From Lachnospiraceae bacterium (GTDB lineage Bacteria > Bacillota > Clostridia > Lachnospirales > Lachnospiraceae), in assembly GCA_017473665.1 (NCBI GenBank), contig JAFUKK010000068.1, forward strand, positions 1-6,721: 6,721 nucleotides of DNA, read 5' to 3'. The translations under genes were made by a program, and so were the position numbers. Positions 1-5,843 of this stretch are shown in pieces (the stretch's first letter is position 1; every line of letters starts with the position of its first letter). Under the pieces are notes generated by a model, which searched no databases, was not told where the DNA came from, and saw nothing but the letters and a program-made list of their open reading frames with translations.

Positions 1-373
1 CGGAGGTGCCGTAGATATTTTGAATCAGGGCAATACCCAGCACAGCGGCGCTGCTACGGTAGGAGGCCTGGATGACTTCTCCGATAATGGTCTTTTCTCT
101 GCAAAGGATAGTTGCCAGTACCCACAGCACACAGATGCACAGGAGGGTCACCAGGAAGCAAAAAAGCACATAGCGTGTATCCCATACCGCATAGAAGTCT
201 GCCTCTGAAATATCCTTAAACAGCAGTACAGGCAGAGTAACCTTATAATTAAAAGCATTCAAAGTTTTTACAAAGCTCTCGTCCATGAGTTTTAAATTCT
301 TACAACCATATCCAATTACCATCACCAGAAAGATGGGGATGGTGGCATTCAAACAAAAAATCAGATTTTCCAT
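1..373 (-). CDS. AEC-family permease, N-terminal part (runs off the left edge)
   Basis: Read on the minus strand from ATG at 373 to the window edge, this frame is open for 124 codons. The protein begins MENLIFCLNATIPIFLVMVI, a first membrane helix at about residues 3-22. A second hydrophobic stretch around residues 40-55 holds the NxxVxLPVLLF-like signature of AEC carriers. A third helix lies at about 68-91, and the segment RSSAAVLGIAL (about residues 108-118) resembles the conserved start of helix 4. Full-length members are about 300-320 residues with ten helices, so roughly the first third is present. The family exports or imports small organic anions such as malate or malonate, and auxin in plants; the substrate here cannot be read. 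The start is supported by an AAAGGTG ribosome binding site about 10 bases upstream and by a strong promoter. It is divergent from the redox operon. The family call is firm, the substrate unknown. Confidence 0.85.
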   Translation of the reverse strand, partial: MENLIFCLNATIPIFLVMVIGYGCKNLKLMDESFVKTLNAFNYKVTLPVLLFKDISEADFYAVWDTRYVLFCFLVTLLCICVLWVLATILCREKTIIGEVIQASYRSSAAVLGIALIQNIYGTS

Positions 374-415
374 GAGCAGTATTCACCTTTCACAGACCCT
401 TTCAGGTCCTAAATG

Positions 416-444
416 AGTATAAATCTGTTGTTTTTTTCTGTCAA
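416..444 (-). promoter_or_regulatory. Sigma-A-type promoter of the AEC permease gene
   Basis: On the minus strand there is a perfect -35 box TTGACA (444-439), a 17-base spacer (438-422) and a -10 box TATACT (421-416), one base away from TATAAT. Transcription would start near 409, giving a leader of about 36 bases that includes the AAAGGTG ribosome binding site before the ATG at 373. Spacing and position are both as expected, so this is the best-supported promoter in the window. Confidence 0.8.
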
Positions 445-508
445 ATATTTATGGAGAAAAAATGGAAAGAGGTGGGAGAGAGGCAAATGAGTGTATAAAT
501 ATAAAAAG

Positions 509-524
509 ACTAGAAGACACTAGA
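509..524. repeat. Short tandem direct repeat ACTAGA, 10-base period
   Basis: ACTAGA occurs at 509-514 and again at 519-524, so the two copies lie about one helical turn apart on the same DNA face. They sit in the leader or promoter region of the flavodiiron operon, just downstream of an AT-rich TATAAATATAAAA stretch (494-506). They could be tandem half-sites for a regulator, but six-base repeats also arise by chance in AT-rich DNA. Confidence 0.25.
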
Positions 525-586
525 GAAGAAAACAAAATTTCATTTGATAAGCAAAAGCATCATAAACATAATACAGGGGTGAAGGC

Positions 587-1756
587 ATGAAAATTGCAGA
601 GGATATAAAGTATATTGGGGTCAATGACCATTCCATTGACCTGTTTGAGGGAATGTATCGGGTGCCTCGAGGGATGTGTTACAATTCCTACATCGTTTTG
701 GATGAAAAGATTGCCCTGCTGGATACGGTGGATGAACATTTTTCAGAACAGTGGCTGGAAAATCTGCGGCAGGTACTGGCAGGACGTTGCCCTGATTACC
801 TTATTATACAACATATGGAGCCGGACCATTCTGCTAATATTTTAAGGCTCGTGGAGCAGTATCCCCAGGTGGTTCTGGTGGCCTCAGCCAAGGCTTTTAT
901 TATGATGGACCAGTTTTTTGAGGGAAAGCTGTGGGCAGAGCGTAGAGTAGTGGCAGATGGAGATACGCTTTCCTTGGGGCGGCACAAACTACAATTTTTG
1001 GCTGCGCCTATGGTCCACTGGCCAGAGGTAATGATGACCTATGACAGCAGTGCACAGGTACTGTTTTCCGCAGATGCCTTTGGTAAATTCGGGGCAATGG
1101 ATCAGCAGGAGCCCTGGGAGGATGAGGCCCGGCGCTATTATTTTGGTATTGTGGGTAAATACGGACTATATGTACAGAAACTGTTGCAGAAGGCCAAGGG
1201 GCTGGGGATTCGGCAGATTTGTCCCCTGCACGGACCGGTGCTGGCAGAGTATTTGGAGGATTATCTGAGGTTGTATAATGCCTGGTCACGGTATGAGCCG
1301 GAGGAAGAAGGGGTTCTCATTGCCTATACTTCTATTTATGGGAATACCAAGCGGGCGGTATTGTTACTGGAACAGAAACTGCGGGAGGCAGGATGTCCCA
1401 AGGTGGTGGTACGGGACCTGGCAAGGTGTGATATGTCTGAGGCGGTGGCGGAAGCCTTCCGTTATCCTAAGCTGGTATTGGCTACTACTACCTACAATGC
1501 AGGTATCTTTCCGCCTATGCGGGAGTATATTCAGTGGTTGACGGAACGAAATTTCTGCAATCGACAGGTGGCATTTATGGAAAATGGTAGCTGGGCTATT
1601 GTGGCAGCCATGCTGATGGAACAGATGCTGGAAAAATGCAAAGGACTTACCTTTACAGAGCCTAGGGTGCGTATAACATCAGCCCTAAGTAAGGACAGTA
1701 TGGAACAGCTGGAGATGCTGGCACTGGAGCTTGTTGCCGGAGATACAGTGAGATAA
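587..1756 (+). CDS. fprA: Flavodiiron protein (A-type, O2/NO reductase)
   Basis: This cytoplasmic enzyme of 389 residues reduces O2 to water and/or NO to N2O, using electrons normally delivered by rubredoxin. The N-terminal metallo-beta-lactamase-like domain (about 1-240) has the full set of diiron-site residues: H76-x-E78-x-D80-H81, H144, D163 (in SADAFG) and H215 (in PLHGP). The C-terminal flavodoxin domain (about 243-385) carries the FMN phosphate loop TSIYGNT at 248-254 and the second loop TTTYNAGIFP at 300-309. The length matches the simple two-domain class A; there is no C-terminal rubredoxin or flavin reductase extension, so it needs a separate donor, and a rubredoxin gene follows after 66 bases. 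An AGGGGTGA ribosome binding site at 575-582 fixes the start at 587. It is the first gene of the five-gene group. Sequence alone does not say whether O2 or NO is the main substrate. Confidence 0.95.
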   Translation: MKIAEDIKYIGVNDHSIDLFEGMYRVPRGMCYNSYIVLDEKIALLDTVDEHFSEQWLENLRQVLAGRCPDYLIIQHMEPDHSANILRLVEQYPQVVLVASAKAFIMMDQFFEGKLWAERRVVADGDTLSLGRHKLQFLAAPMVHWPEVMMTYDSSAQVLFSADAFGKFGAMDQQEPWEDEARRYYFGIVGKYGLYVQKLLQKAKGLGIRQICPLHGPVLAEYLEDYLRLYNAWSRYEPEEEGVLIAYTSIYGNTKRAVLLLEQKLREAGCPKVVVRDLARCDMSEAVAEAFRYPKLVLATTTYNAGIFPPMREYIQWLTERNFCNRQVAFMENGSWAIVAAMLMEQMLEKCKGLTFTEPRVRITSALSKDSMEQLEMLALELVAGDTVR

Positions 1757-1822
1757 TAGGAGCCTGACAAGGGGAGCTATCAGTAAAAATGAAATAGAAA
1801 TCGTAAAACAGGAGGATTTACA

Positions 1823-1984
1823 ATGAAATATGTATGTGATGTATGTGGATGGATATATGATGAGGAGAAGGGTGCACCGGATATGGGGATAGCACCGGGC
1901 ACAAAGTTTGAGGATTTGCCCGAGGATTTTTTATGTCCCCTATGCTCTGTAGGTAAGGAGATGTTCAGTGAAGCAGGGGAATAA
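1823..1984 (+). CDS. Rubredoxin
   Basis: A 53-residue protein starting [20 protein letters not shown], with the two rubredoxin knuckles C5-x2-C8-G and C38-P-L-C41-x2-G-K that bind one iron. The middle segment [15 protein letters not shown] is the classic family signature, and the length is typical for a single-domain rubredoxin. It is a small soluble one-electron carrier. Residue 10 is Trp where Tyr is more usual. A perfect AGGAGG at 1810-1815, seven bases before the ATG, supports translation. It lies between the flavodiiron gene (66 bases upstream) and the gamma-delta oxidoreductase gene (33 bases downstream), so it is the natural electron donor to the flavodiiron protein and a possible acceptor from the oxidoreductase. 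Confidence 0.95.
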   Translation: MKYVCDVCGWIYDEEKGAPDMGIAPGTKFEDLPEDFLCPLCSVGKEMFSEAGE

Positions 1985-2017
1985 CCCTCCGGTTAGGTAT
2001 AGAGAAGGGAATGGAAG

Positions 2018-3142
2018 ATGGAACAAGGAAATGAGAAAAGCATGGGCGTAATAGATAAGCTGACTGCCGGTAAGGAATATTATGAAATCCGACTTGAGAG
2101 TATCGGTGGTCTGGGAGCTAATCTTTGCGGTAAGATGCTGGGGGAGCTGGGAGTGAAATATATGGATTTGAACAGTAGCAGCTTCTCCAGTTATGGTTCG
2201 GAAAAGACCGGTACACCGGTGAAGGGGTTCATACGTTATTGCCGGAAGGAAAAGGAAATCAGGGTACATTCTCCGGTGGTAGAGCCGGATTTGCTGGTAG
2301 TGTTTCATCAGGCATTATTAAAGGATGAAGCCCTATGGAAAGGCTGTACCAAAGAAACCAATATGATTATTGCACTGGAAGAGGGACAGGAGAAGGTTTC
2401 CTATCCTCAAGGAATTGGGAACAATCTGGGGGCTTGTTTTGGCTTGGAGGCCCAGCGTATCGCTATGGAAACTCACTCCCGTATTAATGTGGTGATGTTG
2501 GGAGCGGCTTTAAAGCTTATGGGACTGGAGTCACCGGAAATGGGAGAACAAATCTGCAAGGATACCCTAGGTAAAAAATATCCCGATGCTCTGGAGGCTA
2601 ATTTGGAAGGATTGCGTCGGGGCTACCGGGAAGTAAGAAGGCTGGAGCTGCCCCTGGAGACACCGGAGAATTCCACAGCATCCAAGAAGCCTGGTGGGGA
2701 AGAGGTCTGGGGGTACGAAACAGCTCCTATAGGTGGTATCAATCCAAGACCCGGCAGCACGGTGGTGTCCGATTTATCCCCCTCCAGACAGGGGTACATT
2801 CCTCTGTTTATTCAGGAGAGATGTATCAACTGCGGACTGTGTCATTCCACCTGTCCCGATATGGTGTTCCAGTTTGCTAAGGGGGAATATAAGGGACGGG
2901 AAATGATGGTCAATCAAGGACTGGACTATTATCATTGCAAGGGCTGCCTGCGTTGTGTAGATGTGTGTCCGGTGAATGCACTGGTACGTGGTATGGAGGC
3001 AGAACATCCCAATAAGGAATTCTTCCTGCCCAATCAAGAGCTGCTTCGGATGCCGGAGTATTATGAGAAGGCGGGCCCGGATGGTTATATTACCTCTGAA
3101 TCCTACTTAACGGAGCAGAGAATGGAAGGAGGAGAGGTATAA
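2018..3142 (+). CDS. 2-oxoacid:ferredoxin oxidoreductase, fused gamma-delta subunit
   Basis: This 374-residue protein joins two subunits that are separate in four-subunit pyruvate/2-oxoacid:ferredoxin oxidoreductases. Residues about 20-205 form the gamma domain, opening with YYEIRLESIGGLGAN, the usual start of this fold, which contributes to CoA handling. After a linker, the delta part begins near 232 (APIGGINPRPGS) and holds two [4Fe-4S] motifs: C269-x2-C272-x2-C275-x3-CP (C279) and C307-x2-C310-x2-C313-x3-CP (C317). These pass electrons from the thiamine diphosphate centre to ferredoxin or another carrier. The start at 2018 has an AGAAGGGA site at 2003-2010; an ATG at 2011 is out of frame and stops after seven codons. 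In-frame Met9 is a weaker alternative. The stop overlaps the next start by one base (TAATG), implying translational coupling with the alpha-beta subunit. The substrate is probably pyruvate or a branched-chain 2-oxoacid; it is not resolved. Confidence 0.9.
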   Translation: MEQGNEKSMGVIDKLTAGKEYYEIRLESIGGLGANLCGKMLGELGVKYMDLNSSSFSSYGSEKTGTPVKGFIRYCRKEKEIRVHSPVVEPDLLVVFHQALLKDEALWKGCTKETNMIIALEEGQEKVSYPQGIGNNLGACFGLEAQRIAMETHSRINVVMLGAALKLMGLESPEMGEQICKDTLGKKYPDALEANLEGLRRGYREVRRLELPLETPENSTASKKPGGEEVWGYETAPIGGINPRPGSTVVSDLSPSRQGYIPLFIQERCINCGLCHSTCPDMVFQFAKGEYKGREMMVNQGLDYYHCKGCLRCVDVCPVNALVRGMEAEHPNKEFFLPNQELLRMPEYYEKAGPDGYITSESYLTEQRMEGGEV

Positions 3143-5373
3143 TGAAAAAACAGGTTATGGAATATGCATCCGGTAATGAAATGGCGGCTATTGCCATTAA
3201 GCAAATCGGGTATGATTTAATGGGCTATTATCCCATTACTCCTTCCACCCAAATCGCAGAAAATCTGGATATCATGCGTGCAAATGGAGATACAGATTTG
3301 GTAATGATAGCAGCTGAGGGGGAACACAGTGCCGCCGGTATCTGTTATGGAGCGGCTGTGGCAGGGGGCCGTGTGATCAATGCTACCAGTGCCAATGGTC
3401 TGCTTTATGCCTTGGAGCAGTTTCCGGTGCAGTCCGGTACCCGATATCCCATGGTAATGAATGTGGTATGTCGTACAGTGTCCGGGCCCTTGTCCATTAA
3501 AGGAGACCATAGTGATATTATGTATTTACTGAATACCGGCTGGCCCATTCTTTTTGCCAGCACGGTACAGCAGGTATATGATTTTAATATCATTGCCCTA
3601 AAGCTGGCTGAGCAGGTACGCCTGCCGGTAGTGGTGGCCTATGACGGATTTTTCACCAGTCACCAGAAGGGACGTTGCCAGCGCTTTGCAGAGGATGAGG
3701 ATGTGAGAGCCTTTGTGGGGAAAAGACAGGACCCCTATCCTTTTCTGGATTTGGAGCATCCCATTACGGTGGGCTCTTATATGAATGAGCCGGATTTGAT
3801 GAATAATAGGTATCAGATGCATCTGGCAATGGAGCAAGCAGACCGGGTACTGCCAAAGCTGTTTGCAGACTTTGGGGAATTGTCCGGAAGACATTATGGC
3901 AAAGTAGAGGGCATTGGCTGCGAGGATGCCCAAAGGACTCTGGTGCTGTTAGGTTCCTCTTACGATACTGCTATGGAAGCGGTGGAGGAACTGCGCAGGT
4001 CCCATGGAGAGGAAAGAGATAAGGTAGGTGCAGCAACTTTGCATGTATTACGTCCCTTTCCGGGAAAAGAATTAGTGGAAAAGATAGGGAATGCAGAGCA
4101 TATACTGGTGGCGGACCGTCAGGATAGCTATGGCGCAGGGGGAGGTAATCTGTCCCTGGAGGTGCGGGCTTCCCTGCAAAAATATGGAAGCAAGGCAGAG
4201 GTAAAGAGCTTAATCTATGGTCTGGGTGGCAAGGATTTTTTCAAAGAAGATGCAAAAGCCATGCTTTCTATAGCAGGAGATGCTTCGTGGCCGGATTTTG
4301 CTTATTATGGGATTACGCCGGGAGTAAAAGCGGATGAAAAAGGGCCGTTGTTTGCCCCCGTTACCAGGGAGCGAACCGGTATTGGTGCCACCAAGGTAGA
4401 GAAGGAGGAAGCCAATGGCCTTAAGGTCACCGGAGGTAATCTAAATGCGGTCACTGCTATGCCCGGCCGTATTGCACCGGGACATGGGGCCTGCCCCGGC
4501 TGTGGTATTCCTGTAAATTTGAATCTACTGTTAAAAGGTATTGAGGACCCTGTGGTTTTTTTGTTCCAAACGGGCTGCGGCATGATTGTGACCACAGCTT
4601 ATCCTAAAACCAGTTTTAAGGTGCCCTATTTACACAATTTATTCCAGAATGGTGCAGCTACCTTAAGCGGTGTAGCGGAAATCTGTTACCGTAAGCAGCA
4701 AAAGGGAGAGCTTCCACCGGGAGATATTGTTTTTGTGATGGTCAGCGGAGACGGCGGTATGGATATTGGTATGGGGTCTGCCCTTGGGACTGCATTACGT
4801 GGTCACAGACTTCTGATTTTCGAATATGATAATGGGGGATATATGAATACCGGTTATCAGCTGTCCTATTCTACGCCTTTAGGTGCTCGTAGTTCCACTT
4901 CACATGTGGGAAAGAAGCAGTACGGTAAGACTTTTTTCAACAAGGATATGCCACAGATTATGGCAGCCACCGGGATACCCTATGTGGCCACGGTGGCAGA
5001 GTCCAATCCTACGGATTTTATTAAAAAAGCGGCCAAGGCAGCCCATTATGCCAAGACTGAGGGGACTGCTTATATTAAGGCCATATCAGCTTGTCCTTTA
5101 AACTGGAATGATAAACCCGCCACGGAGCGCAAGGTCATTGAAGCGGCAGTAAATTGTTGTTATTTTCCGCTGTATGAGGTGGAGCAGGGAGTCACCAGAC
5201 TGTCCTATGACCCGGAAAAGACCGGTAAAAAAATACCGGTATCCGATTGGTTGTCCATGATGGGCAGGACGAAGCATTTGCAAAAGGAAGAGTACAGGCA
5301 TGTAGTAGAACGGATGCAAAAGGAAATTGATGCCCGATACCAGGTAATTAAAAAAAACGCAGAAGAAGCTTAG
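3142..5373 (+). CDS. 2-oxoacid:ferredoxin oxidoreductase, fused alpha-beta subunit (thiamine diphosphate enzyme)
   Basis: This 743-residue chain is the catalytic half of the enzyme, oxidatively decarboxylating a 2-oxoacid with CoA to acyl-CoA, CO2 and reduced ferredoxin, or running in reverse. The alpha part (about 1-390) has YPITPST (30-36, with T33), EGEHSA (59-64, Glu61 expected to contact the thiamine ring) and R111 ahead of SIKGDHSD (118-125). The beta part (about 440-700) has CPGCG (C451, C454), TGCG (C479) and C651 in SACPLNW, the four cysteines of its [4Fe-4S] cluster. The thiamine diphosphate/Mg motif runs from GDGGMD (536-541) to YDNGGYMNTG (562-571). YDNxxYMNTG is typical of pyruvate-type beta subunits, and T33, R111 and N569 match the substrate-contacting residues of single-chain pyruvate enzymes; this favours pyruvate but does not exclude 2-oxoisovalerate. 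AGGAGG at 3127-3132 precedes the start, and the gene overlaps the gamma-delta gene by one base. Confidence 0.92.
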   Translation: MKKQVMEYASGNEMAAIAIKQIGYDLMGYYPITPSTQIAENLDIMRANGDTDLVMIAAEGEHSAAGICYGAAVAGGRVINATSANGLLYALEQFPVQSGTRYPMVMNVVCRTVSGPLSIKGDHSDIMYLLNTGWPILFASTVQQVYDFNIIALKLAEQVRLPVVVAYDGFFTSHQKGRCQRFAEDEDVRAFVGKRQDPYPFLDLEHPITVGSYMNEPDLMNNRYQMHLAMEQADRVLPKLFADFGELSGRHYGKVEGIGCEDAQRTLVLLGSSYDTAMEAVEELRRSHGEERDKVGAATLHVLRPFPGKELVEKIGNAEHILVADRQDSYGAGGGNLSLEVRASLQKYGSKAEVKSLIYGLGGKDFFKEDAKAMLSIAGDASWPDFAYYGITPGVKADEKGPLFAPVTRERTGIGATKVEKEEANGLKVTGGNLNAVTAMPGRIAPGHGACPGCGIPVNLNLLLKGIEDPVVFLFQTGCGMIVTTAYPKTSFKVPYLHNLFQNGAATLSGVAEICYRKQQKGELPPGDIVFVMVSGDGGMDIGMGSALGTALRGHRLLIFEYDNGGYMNTGYQLSYSTPLGARSSTSHVGKKQYGKTFFNKDMPQIMAATGIPYVATVAESNPTDFIKKAAKAAHYAKTEGTAYIKAISACPLNWNDKPATERKVIEAAVNCCYFPLYEVEQGVTRLSYDPEKTGKKIPVSDWLSMMGRTKHLQKEEYRHVVERMQKEIDARYQVIKKNAEEA

Positions 5374-5402
5374 CATAAAAAATATAGTTTGGAGGCAGGG
5401 GA

Positions 5403-5588
5403 ATGCTACGGGAAATTCTTTTGTACGTCATTGCATCAGGAATAGGTACCTTTATTTGTAAAATATTAGAGCAAATGCCTATGAATGTATGGTTAGCAAG
5501 AGGAATAGGATGTGCAGTTGCAGTAGTGGCTGCAGTGCTATTGTACAAATTTTGGTTAAGAAAATCTCACAATAAGATACGAAAATAA
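5403..5588 (+). CDS. Small two-helix membrane protein of unknown function
   Basis: I do not recognise this 61-residue protein. It starts MLREILLYVIASGIGTFICK and has two hydrophobic segments, about residues 5-22 and 34-52, joined by a short loop (EQMPMNVWLAR). The C-terminus is strongly basic (LRKSHNKIRK), so both ends are predicted to face the cytoplasm. Each helix contains one cysteine (C19 and C37). GGAGG at 5391-5395, seven bases before the ATG, is a strong ribosome binding site and the main reason to treat it as a real gene. It begins 29 bases after the alpha-beta oxidoreductase stop, with no terminator between, and is followed by the operon's hairpin. It could anchor or modulate the soluble redox enzymes, but that is a guess from position. 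Its base composition is more AT-rich than its upstream neighbours. Confidence 0.7.
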   Translation: MLREILLYVIASGIGTFICKILEQMPMNVWLARGIGCAVAVVAAVLLYKFWLRKSHNKIRK

Positions 5589-5636
5589 GTACTTGTAATC
5601 AGGTACAAAGACTACTAGCAATTTAGATATTTATAT

Positions 5637-5676
5637 AATAAGCCACAAAATTCTGTTTGGAGTTTTGTGGCTTGTT
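5637..5676 (+). terminator. Intrinsic terminator-like hairpin ending the redox operon
   Basis: A perfect 11-base-pair inverted repeat, AAGCCACAAAA (5640-5650) with TTTTGTGGCTT (5663-5673), extends outward by two A-T pairs and a wobble (5637-5639 with 5674-5676). Inside, TTC/GAG can add three pairs and leave a six-base loop. The T run after the stem is short (GTTTT, 5674-5678) and followed by G's, so its U-tract is imperfect. Position between the last operon gene and a new promoter fits transcription termination. The minus-strand reading has an AT-rich tail and could also stop antisense transcripts. Confidence 0.7.
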
Positions 5677-5716
5677 TTGGGGGGAAGTGTAAGAAAAAAG
5701 TAAATATAGAACAAAA

Positions 5717-5739
5717 CTCCGAAATCTTACGATTTTGAG
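5717..5739. promoter_or_regulatory. Short dyad, possible operator upstream of the HAD gene
   Basis: CTC-C-GAAATC (5717-5726), a TTAC loop and GATTTT-GAG (5731-5739) form nine base pairs, one of them a wobble, with one bulged base. It lies about 90 bases upstream of the predicted start of transcription for the HAD gene, so it would not be in that mRNA. The loop-proximal sequence TTACGAT (5727-5733) recurs at 5766-5772. It may be a regulator site or only incidental structure in AT-rich DNA. Confidence 0.25.
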
Positions 5740-5790
5740 GCGAATTATAAAAAATAACAAAAATTTTACGATAAATGCAAATAATATTAC

Positions 5791-5819
5791 TTATGAAAAA
5801 ATACAATTTGTGGTACAAT
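5791..5819 (+). promoter_or_regulatory. Extended -10 promoter of the HAD hydrolase gene
   Basis: TGGTACAAT at 5811-5819 is an extended -10 element (TG, one base, then TACAAT). Seventeen bases upstream is TTATGA (5791-5796), a poor -35 box, which is tolerated in extended -10 promoters. Transcription would start near 5826 and leave a short leader containing the GGGGTGA ribosome binding site (5831-5837) before the ATG at 5844. Confidence 0.65.
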
Positions 5820-5843
5820 AAAAAGAAAATGGGGTGAAGTGCT

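Noticed and set aside
20..208. 62-codon plus-strand open frame at the left edge
   Set aside because: It is antisense to the AEC permease frame, which has family motifs, a ribosome binding site and a promoter. The plus-strand frame has none of these.
451..498. Possible 15-codon upstream ORF (ATG at 451, TAA at 496-498)
   Set aside because: No ribosome binding site precedes it, the purine-rich tract explains its lysine- and glutamate-rich content, and it would lie upstream of the likely transcript start.
544..572. TTGATA-17-CATAAT, a good-looking promoter just upstream of the flavodiiron gene
   Set aside because: Transcription would begin near 579, inside the AGGGGTGA ribosome binding site (575-582) of the gene at 587, so the mRNA would lack a usable site. 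It is more likely chance similarity, unless the transcript is nearly leaderless.
1757..1822. 66-base gap between the flavodiiron and rubredoxin genes as a terminator or separate promoter
   Set aside because: I see no stable hairpin with a T run and no convincing -35/-10 pair; the only clear signal is the rubredoxin ribosome binding site.
5348..5548. 66-codon minus-strand frame across the end of the alpha-beta gene and the small membrane protein
   Set aside because: It overlaps a plus-strand gene with a strong ribosome binding site and gives a low-complexity product without a recognisable motif.
5593..5608. TTGTA/TACAA inverted repeat after the small membrane protein gene
   Set aside because: Only five base pairs around a six-base loop, with no flanking support; too weak to call a site.
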